A stretch of 27,871 bases of DNA from JBHIBA01 sp046758845 (lineage in GTDB: Bacteria > UBA8248 > JACPRG01 > G963555815): contig JBHIBA010000026.1 in NCBI GenBank assembly GCA_046758845.1, forward strand, positions 1-27,871. Direction: 5' to 3'. A program made the position numbers and the translations under genes. The notes under the pieces were generated by a model, which was not told the origin of the DNA, did not search any database, and saw only the letters and a program-made list of their open reading frames with translations. Position 1 is the first letter of the stretch, and each line of letters opens with the position of its first letter. Below are positions 14,482-22,913 of the stretch, in pieces.

Positions 14482-15663
14482 TCAGCCCCCCAATACCTCT
14501 TGATAGACTCGAAGGGTCGCCTCGGCCATATCCCGGGCGCTGAACGTCCGCGACCGCTTCACCCCCTCGCTCCGAAGCCGAACGCGAAGTTCCTCTTTCG
14601 TGAGCAAATCATAAAGAGCGGAGGAAAGGCGGTCAAGGTTGTCCGGTGGGACCTGAATCGCCGCCTCGCCGACCACCTCGGGCAGCGACGCAGCGTTCGA
14701 GCAGACCACGGGCGTTCCGCAAGCCATGGCCTCGAGCGGGGGATAGCCGAACCCCTCGTAGTAGGACGGAAAGGCGAACACCGCCGCCGCCCGGTAAAGG
14801 TCCACCAGATGGTCCCCGCTCACGTGTCCCAGGAATCGGACTCCTTCGAGCCCGACGCGCGCCGCCTCTCCGCGCAGGTCTCCCCGCCGGACGGTCAGCG
14901 CAAGCGCCGGCGGCTTTTCACCGCCCTTCTCATGCTCCATCCGGGCGGTAAGACGCCGGAAGGCGCGCAGGAGGCCGTGAAGGTTCTTGTGCCCCTTGGC
15001 GTTTCCCACGTAAAGGACGTAAGGGCCGGCGAGGCCGAACGCCCTCTTGACCCGCTCCGCCGCGGCCCCGCCCTGCGGGTGTCCTCCGCCCGAGGGGTCT
15101 CCGTCAGGCTCGGGCGTGAAGTGTTTCGCCAGGCCGTTGTGGATGACCGCAACCTTCTCGGGGGGAACCCCCAAGCGGGAAACGATGTCCTCTTTCGAAT
15201 GGCTTGAGACCGTGATGATCCGTTTTGCGGCGCGAGCGCTTCGGGGAAGGACGTGACGGGCGTAGGCGTAATGCAGCGGCGTCTTGTGGTAGGAAGGAAA
15301 ACGCAGGTGGATCAGGTCGTGGATGGTCACGACGGCGGGAAAATTCGCCCGGTAGGGATGAACGTAATGGGGGAAATGAACCAGGTCGAAATCGAGGGAC
15401 CGGAGAGTCTTCGCCAGACCGCGCATTTCCCAGGGAGAGTAAACCCGCGCGTTGCAGGCGACCTTTCGGAAGGTCTCAGCCGGCCCGCCCGGGGGCGGAA
15501 ACCCGGACATGTCGGACGGGCCCACCAGACAGATGATCTCGTGTTCCGGCCGGGCTTCGCCGAGGCCCCCAGGCAAAATCTCCGCAAAGCCCTCCAGCAG
15601 GACCTGGACATACGTGCCGATCCCCGTCCATCTCCACATCCGGGCGTCTAGGACGATTCGCAC
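14482..15663 (-). CDS. GT4 family glycosyltransferase
   Basis: This is a 393-residue retaining GT-B enzyme. The N-terminus RIVLDARMWRWTGIGTY is the usual opening of this subgroup. HDLIHLRFPSYH and TVSSHSKEDI follow. The C-domain has the phosphate-binding GPYVLYVGNAKGHKN and the EX7E motif (Glu303, Glu311) in YYEGFGYPPLEAMACGTPVV. A Gly/Pro-rich insert lies near residues 184-202. I place the start at GTG 15663, because it gives the conserved N-terminus and overlaps the end of the GT9 gene by 16 bases; the longer open frame adds 16 unlike residues. It probably acts on the same lipid-linked glycan as its neighbours. Confidence 0.88.
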   Translation of the reverse strand: MRIVLDARMWRWTGIGTYVQVLLEGFAEILPGGLGEARPEHEIICLVGPSDMSGFPPPGGPAETFRKVACNARVYSPWEMRGLAKTLRSLDFDLVHFPHYVHPYRANFPAVVTIHDLIHLRFPSYHKTPLHYAYARHVLPRSARAAKRIITVSSHSKEDIVSRLGVPPEKVAVIHNGLAKHFTPEPDGDPSGGGHPQGGAAAERVKRAFGLAGPYVLYVGNAKGHKNLHGLLRAFRRLTARMEHEKGGEKPPALALTVRRGDLRGEAARVGLEGVRFLGHVSGDHLVDLYRAAAVFAFPSYYEGFGYPPLEAMACGTPVVCSNAASLPEVVGEAAIQVPPDNLDRLSSALYDLLTKEELRVRLRSEGVKRSRTFSARDMAEATLRVYQEVLGG

Positions 15664-16802
15664 GCCAAGACCGCCTCTTGCGCCTCTTCCACGGAGAGGC
15701 TCTCCATGCACTCATGGTTGTACTCCGTGCACACTTTCAGTCCGCACGGGCTGCACGGGACAACTTTCCGGACGACGCGCGTCCTGGGCCCCACGGGAAA
15801 CCACTCGCCGACGTCGTTTGTTCCGCTGAAAAGGGCCACTACTTTCGTGCCCAAGGCCGCAGCGATGTGGGTCGGCCCGGAATCGTTCCCCACCATGAGG
15901 TCGGCCCGGCTCACAAGGGCCATCAGCTCGCGGAGAGAGAGTCTCCCCGTGAGATCGAGCGCCTGGACGGACCCGGCTGAGCGGGAAACTTCTCCGGCCA
16001 GATTCCTTTCCTCCTCGCTTCCGACCAGCGCGACGCGGTATCCTCGCTCTCCGGCCAGCCACCTCACGAGGGCCCCGAAGCGGTCCGGCCTCCACCTTTT
16101 GGTCGGGAAACCCGCCCCTGGATGAACGACGGCGACCCCCCGACCGGCCCCGATTCCGGGACTATCCCAAGCGGCGCCCGGAGCCAGACGCCGGTCTATC
16201 CCCTCCCGCTCCGCATCCGAGACCCGAAGAAGCGGCGTCGGATGAGCGGCGTCCGCCGGCTTCCAGCCCAGGGCGCGGACGACGGCCAGGTTACGCTCCA
16301 CCTGATGGACCCCCGGCTTGTGCTCCAATTCGTGGGAAAGAAGAAAACCGGCCCCGGCCCATCCGTATCCGACCCGGTACCGGACTCGGCCCGCTGCGAG
16401 CAGGGCGATGACGCGGGGGTCTCCCCTCAGGTCCAGGCCGACGTCAAACCTACTGCGCCGCATCCACTGGAGGAGATCGAAGATATCCCGCCTGCGCGAG
16501 GACTTTCCCCGCTCGAACCAGGGATTGCGGAAGGAGACGACTCCATCCACGTAGGGGTGATGGAGGAGCAGAGGGGCGGACCAGGGTCCCACGACAGCCG
16601 TCAGCCGGGCGCGCGGGTAAAGATCGCGCAGGGGTTTGAAGGCGGCTGTGGAGAACACCACGTCGCCCAGATGATCGGGCCTGATGACGAGGACGCGCCG
16701 GACCCGATCTGGATGGGGCGGCTCCGCCGTCCGGTTTCGCCCCTTGCCGATCAGGGCGTCTCCGAACGCGTCCGCGCACCGGGCAAGGCCCCGCCGCAGC
16801 AT
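15648..16802 (-). CDS. GT9 family glycosyltransferase (LPS heptosyltransferase-like)
   Basis: GT9 enzymes transfer ADP-heptose or related sugars to lipopolysaccharide core or other glycans. From ATG 16802 the product is 384 residues. It has VLVIRPDHLGDVVFSTAA near the start, the donor-site stretch VVHPGAGFPTKRW, and GNDSGPTHIAAALGTKVVALF. A C-terminal Cys-rich segment PCSPCGLKVC is also typical of heptosyltransferase-like proteins. Start choice is open: TTG 16832 in the same frame has GGGGGAAG five bases before it and follows the flippase stop by one base, while ATG 16802 has no visible ribosome site. The frame extends to 16889. The 3' end overlaps the next GT4 gene. Confidence 0.88.
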   Translation of the reverse strand: MLRRGLARCADAFGDALIGKGRNRTAEPPHPDRVRRVLVIRPDHLGDVVFSTAAFKPLRDLYPRARLTAVVGPWSAPLLLHHPYVDGVVSFRNPWFERGKSSRRRDIFDLLQWMRRSRFDVGLDLRGDPRVIALLAAGRVRYRVGYGWAGAGFLLSHELEHKPGVHQVERNLAVVRALGWKPADAAHPTPLLRVSDAEREGIDRRLAPGAAWDSPGIGAGRGVAVVHPGAGFPTKRWRPDRFGALVRWLAGERGYRVALVGSEEERNLAGEVSRSAGSVQALDLTGRLSLRELMALVSRADLMVGNDSGPTHIAAALGTKVVALFSGTNDVGEWFPVGPRTRVVRKVVPCSPCGLKVCTEYNHECMESLSVEEAQEAVLACESS

Positions 16803-16833
16803 GGAATGATAGGGATAGGGGCGAGCGGCCAAA

Positions 16834-18312
16834 TCAGCTTCCCCCGACTCGCGCCGTCTCCGCGCTGTCTCGGGCGCGGGCGGACCCAAATCCGACCGCC
16901 GCCAAGTACGATGCCCACTCCTCGCGGCTCACCGCCCGAAGGGCCAACAGTCCCCCCACGTATATGATCACACCGATCGGGATCGAACCGAGAAGGCCGA
17001 AAGGGAGGAACCTCACGGCAACGCCCATCACCCCTGCCGAGAGGGCGAACTTCAGGACAGGCGCCAGGTCGAAACCTTTCAGGTGGCCGGTGAGGGACCA
17101 CAGGCACAGGAGCATCAGCGTGGCTTCGGTGATCAGCGTGGCGACGGCCGCTCCCATGAAGCCGTACCGGGGGATCCAGATCAGGTTCAGGAGCACGTTC
17201 AAAGCCGTCATGGAGGCCGTCAAGCCCAGATACAGACGCTGGCGGTCCATCGCATTCAGCGCCGAGGCCAGGAGGTAGCTCAGAAAGCTGAGGACGACGG
17301 CCCAGATCAGGACGCGGAAGACCATCGCCGCCGGGCCGAATCCGTCGCCGAAAACCAGGTGGATGATCTCCCGGGCCAGGACCGTTCCACCGATGGCAAG
17401 CGGAAGGCCAGCCATCAACAGGGCGTTCAGTGCCTTGCGGAACAGACGGGGCAGGATTTCCGGGGCCGTCCGGAAATACAGAGACATCAGCGGGAAGAGC
17501 GAACCCAAGAGCGCCATCGGCAGAATGTTCAGCGACCCGGTCAGCTTATAGGCCGCGGCGTAAATCCCCACCGCCTCATCGCCCTGCATGGCCGAGAGCA
17601 TCAAGATGTCGAGCTTCACGTACGCCAGGACGAAGAAGTTTGAAAGCCCCAGGGGGTAGGATTCCTTGAGGAGATTCAGGAGGGTTTTCGCCGACCACCT
17701 GGGCCTCAAGCTGATCCGCCCTTGGGTCAGCCACGCCAGACCCGCGGCCCCCGGAAGATACGCCAGGTTCTGAATGGCCAGGAGGAAAGCGAGGTCAAGC
17801 TCCCACCAGACGGCCGCCAGCAGGCCCACAGCGGAGAGGACCTCGCTTCCCACGCCGAGGGCAACGGGCGTGCGCATCTGGAGACGCACCTGGAAAACCG
17901 CATCGAAGACCTGACGGACCGAGCTCAGGCGGAATGAAACAAACAGCCCCAACGCCGCCCAGCCGACCAGGACGCCCGTCGAGAGGGGATACCCCGCCCA
18001 GGCAATAATGAGCAAGGCCAGCCCGGCCGATACCCCGGCGGCGATCAGCTTCAGGGTGAGCACGCTGCCCAACAGGTCGTCCGCCCGTTCGGGCCCCCGG
18101 GCCATCTCGCGCACCAGGATGGTCTGGAGGCCGAGGTCGGTCAGGAGGTGAAAGAACTCGACGTACGTCAAGACGAAGACGTAGAGGCCGAAGGACGTCT
18201 TGCCCAAATAGCGGGCCAGGACGGCCATCACCACGAGCTTGAGGAGCCGCTCGGCCACCTGGCCGCCGAGGAGAGCGGCGGAATTCCGGATGATTCTCGA
18301 CCCGACGTTCAC
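16834..18312 (-). CDS. Wzx-type polysaccharide flippase
   Basis: The 492-residue protein is hydrophobic throughout, with about 12-14 predicted membrane helices in the MOP/polysaccharide transporter pattern. It starts MNVGSRIIRNSAALLGGQVAERL, an opening typical of oligosaccharide flippases, with ARYLGKTSFGLYVFVLTYV following. It would move undecaprenyl-linked repeat units across the inner membrane. The start is GTG 18312 in a 4-base GTGA overlap with the upstream GT4 gene, which implies coupling. With the Wzy-type protein at 21432-22913 it makes this a Wzx/Wzy-pathway cluster rather than an ABC-transporter one. Confidence 0.9.
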   Translation of the reverse strand: MNVGSRIIRNSAALLGGQVAERLLKLVVMAVLARYLGKTSFGLYVFVLTYVEFFHLLTDLGLQTILVREMARGPERADDLLGSVLTLKLIAAGVSAGLALLIIAWAGYPLSTGVLVGWAALGLFVSFRLSSVRQVFDAVFQVRLQMRTPVALGVGSEVLSAVGLLAAVWWELDLAFLLAIQNLAYLPGAAGLAWLTQGRISLRPRWSAKTLLNLLKESYPLGLSNFFVLAYVKLDILMLSAMQGDEAVGIYAAAYKLTGSLNILPMALLGSLFPLMSLYFRTAPEILPRLFRKALNALLMAGLPLAIGGTVLAREIIHLVFGDGFGPAAMVFRVLIWAVVLSFLSYLLASALNAMDRQRLYLGLTASMTALNVLLNLIWIPRYGFMGAAVATLITEATLMLLCLWSLTGHLKGFDLAPVLKFALSAGVMGVAVRFLPFGLLGSIPIGVIIYVGGLLALRAVSREEWASYLAAVGFGSARARDSAETARVGGS

Positions 18313-19511
18313 GGCCGGTTTCCCCCCGCCGCATCGCGCCCGCGCGGTTCGGGAGGGAGCGCCTTCGCCGCGGGGACGTCATCGTTCAAAAGAGAGCGGT
18401 AGAGTTCGAAGGTCCGCCGGGCGATCCGCTCCCAGGAAAAGCGCTCCAAAACCCGTCTCCGCCCCCGAACGCCCAGTTCTTCAGCCCACCCGGGGTCGTC
18501 ACGCAAATCCGCCAGCGCCTTCGTCAAGGCAGGGACGTCGCCCTCGGGAAAGAGGAGCCCGGCGTCTCCCACCACCTCCGGGATGGCGCCGCTCTTCGAG
18601 GCCACCACCGGCACCTCCGTGGACATGGCCTCGATCAGCACGTGGCCGAACTGCTCCGCCCATTGCGGGGTCGTGCGGGAGGGCAAAACAAGGACGTCAA
18701 GCTGCCGGAGGTAACGGGGCACTTCCCCGTGGTCCACCCCGCCGATGAACGCCACCCGGCCCATCACCCCCAAAGACTCGGCGAGGGCGATGAGCTCCTT
18801 CCGGGCGGGCCCCTCCCCCACGACGAGGAGCTGCCACTCTCCCCCCAGCCGGGAGGCGGCCCGCACCAGGAGGTCCACCCCCTTGGCCCACACCAGCCGC
18901 CCAACGTAGCCGATGGTGAAGGGGCCCTCCCCGGCTCGCGGGCGGCTGCCGGCTGAGAAGCGCCGCGGGTCCAGGCCGAACTGGGGGAGCACGGCCACCC
19001 GCTCGCGCGAGACGCCCTGTTCGAAGAGGCGCCCCCGCGCCCCCTCTCCGCCCGCGATGGCCAGGTCCACCCGGCGGAGCACACAGCGCTCGATGAGCCG
19101 GCGGGGAAGGCGAAACCGCCTCCGCTGGTTCTCCCACGTGAAAAGCACCAGCTTGAACCTCTGCCGGAGGAGGGTGCGCAAGAGGAGCACCTGCGCCGCC
19201 GCCAGGCTCCAGGGCTCTTCCTCCAGGTGGACCAAGTCGGGCCTCGTCTCCCGCAGCGCCCGGACGAGGCCGGTGAGGTAGAGGTACCCCCCGATGTGTC
19301 CCGAGAAGAGCACGCGCCCGGTACGGACCGGGCAGGGGACCCCTTCGGGCTCAACCCCCCGTAAGCGGTACTCCCGGCTCCCCTCCCGCCAGCGCGAGGG
19401 GAAGAAAAGGGTCAGGTCCAGGTCTCTGAAGGCGCTCAGGTTTTCCGCCTTCTCCCGGGCGATGGGGATGGCGTAGGCGTGGGAAAGCAGAAGGACGCGC
19501 ATGGGCTTCAT
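18309..19511 (-). CDS. GT4 family glycosyltransferase
   Basis: This 400-residue GT-B glycosyltransferase has an N-terminal MRVLLLSHAYAIPIAREKAE and a DLVHLEEEPWSLAAAQ stretch seen in this subgroup. It also has the C-domain start FTIGYVGRLVWAKGVDLL and an EX7E-type site in EQFGHVLIEAMSTEVPVVAS. The last ~25 residues are Pro/Arg-rich and probably disordered. ATG 19511 has GGGGG directly before it; a second ATG three codons on (19502) would also fit. The stop is embedded in the flippase start. Substrate unknown. Confidence 0.87.
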   Translation of the reverse strand: MKPMRVLLLSHAYAIPIAREKAENLSAFRDLDLTLFFPSRWREGSREYRLRGVEPEGVPCPVRTGRVLFSGHIGGYLYLTGLVRALRETRPDLVHLEEEPWSLAAAQVLLLRTLLRQRFKLVLFTWENQRRRFRLPRRLIERCVLRRVDLAIAGGEGARGRLFEQGVSRERVAVLPQFGLDPRRFSAGSRPRAGEGPFTIGYVGRLVWAKGVDLLVRAASRLGGEWQLLVVGEGPARKELIALAESLGVMGRVAFIGGVDHGEVPRYLRQLDVLVLPSRTTPQWAEQFGHVLIEAMSTEVPVVASKSGAIPEVVGDAGLLFPEGDVPALTKALADLRDDPGWAEELGVRGRRRVLERFSWERIARRTFELYRSLLNDDVPAAKALPPEPRGRDAAGGNRP

Positions 19512-19562
19512 CCCCCTTCTTCTCCCCGAGAGAGAATTGCCGAGCCGGCCGCGGCTTTCCCT

Positions 19563-20657
19563 TCAACCCTCCCCCGGGTCAAACCCGGGATCGAGAAAAG
19601 GCGCGGCTCGTCCGCGCGTTCGCTCCCTCCACGTCTGCCTCAAGTGGGCGAGATTCCATCCGACTGCGCCCGCGAGGATCGCCCAGCTCCACAGGACTCC
19701 CCGGGGCCGCAGCCGCCGGTACAGGGCGACCTCCCGGTCCGGGCGTCGGAAGGGGTTGCAGCCGTGCCAGAGCACAAAGGCCAGCAAGCGAGCAATCTCT
19801 TTCGGAGGCCTGTTCTTGAGGGCGCAACGCAGGATGTTCCGGTGCTGGTACCAGCTGGCTCTGAGGTCGCCCCATGCGGTGCGGCTCCCTTCGCCGAAGT
19901 GCCAGAAGGGGACGTTGATCTCGGCCAGGAGCCATCCCTTGCGCTGCGCCCTGAGCTCGAGGTCGTTCTCTTCTTCGTACATGAAGTAGGCCTCATCCAG
20001 GAGCCCCACCTCGCGGAGCGCCGCCGCGCGGATGAAGAGGGCGCAGCCCACGATGTACGGGGCGGGCCGCGCTTCGAGGCAGCGAAAGGCGAGAGAAGCC
20101 CCCTCAAAGGCCCCCTGCGGCTCCCGGCGCGATCCGCCGAACACGCGAAACCCGGTCATCGCCACCCGCGGGTTCGCCGCCGCCACCCGCACCGCCCCGT
20201 CCAGCCACCGGGCGTCGGCGCGCACGTCGTTGTTCACCAGGGCGACGAAGGGGAAACCATCCGCGAGGGCCGCCCGGACGCCGTAGTTGTTCCCCCCGGC
20301 GAAGTCCAGGTTGCGCGGCGTCCTCAGAAGCCGGACCCGGGGGAAGCGCTCCGAGATGAATTCCGCTGAGCCATCCGTCGAGGCGTTGTCCACCACCCAG
20401 AGCTCGAAGGCCGGATAGGCGGTCGCCAGGAGCGAAGGAAGGGAATACTCGATGTGGCGCCTTCCGTTCCAGTTGAGCACGATGACGCACACCCGGGGCG
20501 GGGGCTCCGGGAGGAGGGAAGAAAGGTCGGGGACGCGGAGGGGCTCTCCGGCGGAGCTCTCCCGGCGGGGGGAAATCCCGCGACCGGTCACCCAGGGCGC
20601 CCAGCGCCTCGCCCTGACCCGAATGTCCCCTCTCCGGCGCCCACCCTTCCCCGGCAT
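19563..20657 (-). CDS. GT2 family glycosyltransferase (rhamnosyltransferase-like)
   Basis: This is an inverting GT-A enzyme of 364 residues. The catalytic domain begins near residue 55 with VCVIVLNWNGRRHIE and continues with LWVVDNASTDGS and the metal-site region FVALVNNDVRADARW. An acceptor-side EAYFMYEEENDLELRAQRKGW follows, all typical of the rhamnosyltransferase-like branch. The C-terminus has one or two weakly hydrophobic segments. About 50 Arg/Gly-rich residues precede the catalytic domain, which is long for the family. ATG 20657 begins one base after the stop of the upstream gene, so coupling is likely; the frame is open further upstream but there lies inside that gene. The sugar is inferred only loosely. 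Confidence 0.87.
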   Translation of the reverse strand: MPGKGGRRRGDIRVRARRWAPWVTGRGISPRRESSAGEPLRVPDLSSLLPEPPPRVCVIVLNWNGRRHIEYSLPSLLATAYPAFELWVVDNASTDGSAEFISERFPRVRLLRTPRNLDFAGGNNYGVRAALADGFPFVALVNNDVRADARWLDGAVRVAAANPRVAMTGFRVFGGSRREPQGAFEGASLAFRCLEARPAPYIVGCALFIRAAALREVGLLDEAYFMYEEENDLELRAQRKGWLLAEINVPFWHFGEGSRTAWGDLRASWYQHRNILRCALKNRPPKEIARLLAFVLWHGCNPFRRPDREVALYRRLRPRGVLWSWAILAGAVGWNLAHLRQTWRERTRGRAAPFLDPGFDPGEG

Positions 20658-20658
20658 C

Positions 20659-21387
20659 TCAGAGACGGAACCGCATCCACCAGACATTACGGACGGCTTC
20701 CCAAACAATTTTCCACGACATTTTCGATTTGCCGACCCGGCGTTCGGCAAATCTTATGGGAATTTCAACGACGCGGAAGTTCTTGCGCACGGCCTGATAG
20801 GTCATCTCGATCTGAAAGGCGTACCCCTCGGACAGCACCTCATCCAAGGGGATGGCCTCCAAAACCTCCCGGCGGAAGCACTTGAAGCCCCCGGTCAGAT
20901 CCCGGACAGACAGCCCCAGGACGGTCCGCGCGTAGAGGGAACCCGCCCGGCTGATGAACTTCCGTAGCGGGCTCCAGCCCACCGTACCGCCGCCAGGGAC
21001 GTAGCGCGAGCCCAGGACCAGGTCAGCGCGCTCGCTGGCCTCCAGTAGGGCCGGCAGGTAGCGGGGATCGTGGGAAAAGTCGGCGTCCATCTCCACGAGC
21101 TTGACGTAGTCCCTTTGCAGGGCCCACCGAAAGGCGTCGAGATAGGCCGACCCGAGCCCCATCTTTCCGGGACGCCGCAGGAGGTGCACTCGGGCGTCCT
21201 CCAGCGCCATCTTCTCCACCAGGTCCGCCGTTCCGTCCGGCGAACCGTCGTCCACCACCAGGACCTCCAGGGCGAGCGGAAGGGAAAGGACCATCGTGAT
21301 CAGAGGCCGGATGTTCTCCGCTTCGTTGTAGGTGGGAACGACCACCAGGGCGGCGGAATTCCGCACGGGCCCAGAGGGCGCCGCCAT
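20659..21387 (-). CDS. Polyprenol-phosphate sugar synthase, DPM1-like GT2
   Basis: This family transfers mannose or glucose from a nucleotide sugar to polyprenyl phosphate, making a lipid donor used on the far side of the membrane. The ~243-residue protein has VVVPTYNEAENI, EVLVVDDGSPDGTAD, the Asp-x-Asp site in EMDADFSHDPRYLP, GSRYVPGGG, and the C-terminal EIPIRFAERRVGKSKMS. It lacks the C-terminal membrane helices found in some relatives, so it matches the short DPM1 form. ATG 21387 is chosen; GTG 21414 in frame is possible, and neither has a convincing ribosome site. The presence of this gene suggests a sugar is added after flipping, or that other envelope glycans use the product. Confidence 0.9.
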   Translation of the reverse strand: MAAPSGPVRNSAALVVVPTYNEAENIRPLITMVLSLPLALEVLVVDDGSPDGTADLVEKMALEDARVHLLRRPGKMGLGSAYLDAFRWALQRDYVKLVEMDADFSHDPRYLPALLEASERADLVLGSRYVPGGGTVGWSPLRKFISRAGSLYARTVLGLSVRDLTGGFKCFRREVLEAIPLDEVLSEGYAFQIEMTYQAVRKNFRVVEIPIRFAERRVGKSKMSWKIVWEAVRNVWWMRFRL

Positions 21388-21431
21388 GTTTTCAAAAGGA
21401 GAGGCGGGAATCACCCCGGTCCGAGCCGCCG

Positions 21432-22913
21432 CTACGCCCTGTCCGCCGCGCGGGACCTCATGTCCAGGATCACGCCCACGGCCGTCAACGCCCAGAAGAT
21501 GAGAACGATCTTCGAATACGCAAAGAGTTCGTCCGTGAAGGCCTGAACGACGAAGCCCACCAGCGCCGCCGCCAAAGCCACCCGAAGGGTGCGCTCAGGA
21601 AGGGGATATGAATCCCCCCGCCCTTCCCTCTCCGCCGGGGGGGAACGCAAAGAATACCAGCGGGTCGCCATCACCCATCCGATGAGGCCCAGAAACGTCA
21701 GCAGGCTCGCGAGTCCCCCTTCGATGATCAGACGCAAAAACCAGCTATGGGAAGAGATGCTTCTGGGGAAGTCCCGCCATTTGCCCAACTCTCCCACGAG
21801 GCGTTCCCTCCCGTAGACCTGCTCGTAGTCCGGGAACACCCGGGTGAACGAAGCCAATCCATGGCCGAAGAAGGGGCGCTCAAAGAAGACGTGCCGCGAG
21901 ACGCGCAGGATGTGGGTCCTCACCAGGGCCGAGCGGTCGAGCCCTTGCGGGTCCCGGGCTTGAACCAGCCAGAGGATGGCGACCACCCCGACCGCCGCCA
22001 CAACAGGCCCAAAGACCTTCCATGCGGGTTTTCCACTCCACCAACACCCGACCAGCGCAGCTACCGCCAGACCCACCACGCCCCCGATGCTCTTGGCGAC
22101 GAATACCGAGCCGCACTGCACCAGCAGCATCGCGGCGAAGAACCCGCGCCAGCCGCCTCGGGCGTGCCACACGGCCCAGGCCGTGAAGGGGATCGAGAGC
22201 ACCTGAAACGCCGAATAGAAATTCGGGTGCCCAATGGTTGATCCGAACTCTGTCGCCCACTTCCCCGCATCGGGGTAGGTCAAGTGGAAAATGTTCATTC
22301 CCAGCAGGACGTGGCTGACCCTTTGGGCCATGCCCAAAAGCGCTACGGCCCAGCCCGAAGCCACCACCACCTGAATCGCCGCCCGGAGGGTCTTGCGGTC
22401 CTTCAACACCTCCAAACAGATCACAAAGAAGAGAACGTAAGAGAGCTGCTCCGTCATGTACCAGAGCTGATTGCCCACATCGGTTTGGGTAACCGCCAGC
22501 GTCACTCCCTGAACGGCCAGCCAGATCACCCACAAAGAGAGGATGGGGTCGCGGGGCAGCCGCCATTGCCTTAGGTAGACCTTCCGAAGGACCCACCCCG
22601 CGATGATCACCACCAACAGCAACTTGTCGAAGGAAATGGTTTTCTCCGCCAGCCCCAGCTCGAAATGGATATTCACCAAAGGCATCGCGAAAAGGGCCAA
22701 GGGAAGCGCGGCCTCGGGCCACCACAACACGAAGCCCAGGCACAGTCCCAGAGGAAACGTCATCAGGAAGGCCGGTCCGAAGGGCAGTGCGAAAAGCCGG
22801 GGCGACCAGAAACCCACGGCCAAGGCCATGGCCACCGTGAGGGCAAGCGGGCTCCAGGGGGAGGTCTGCCCCATGCGGCGGGGGGGGTCCCCTGTGATGA
22901 GGGGTATGGGCAT
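21432..22913 (-). CDS. O-antigen ligase / Wzy-type polymerase
   Basis: The 493-residue membrane protein has about 11-12 helices and a large outer loop between residues ~300 and 400. That loop contains HVFFERPFFGHGLASFTRVF and SSHSWFLRLIIEGG, the pattern of the Wzy_C / O-antigen ligase superfamily, where an Arg and a His in the loop are important. It would polymerise repeat units or ligate the glycan to an acceptor at the periplasmic face; sequence does not separate the two. ATG 22913 overlaps the upstream stop as TGATG, which argues for this start over the longer open frame to 22988. Confidence 0.88.
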   Translation of the reverse strand: MPIPLITGDPPRRMGQTSPWSPLALTVAMALAVGFWSPRLFALPFGPAFLMTFPLGLCLGFVLWWPEAALPLALFAMPLVNIHFELGLAEKTISFDKLLLVVIIAGWVLRKVYLRQWRLPRDPILSLWVIWLAVQGVTLAVTQTDVGNQLWYMTEQLSYVLFFVICLEVLKDRKTLRAAIQVVVASGWAVALLGMAQRVSHVLLGMNIFHLTYPDAGKWATEFGSTIGHPNFYSAFQVLSIPFTAWAVWHARGGWRGFFAAMLLVQCGSVFVAKSIGGVVGLAVAALVGCWWSGKPAWKVFGPVVAAVGVVAILWLVQARDPQGLDRSALVRTHILRVSRHVFFERPFFGHGLASFTRVFPDYEQVYGRERLVGELGKWRDFPRSISSHSWFLRLIIEGGLASLLTFLGLIGWVMATRWYSLRSPPAEREGRGDSYPLPERTLRVALAAALVGFVVQAFTDELFAYSKIVLIFWALTAVGVILDMRSRAADRA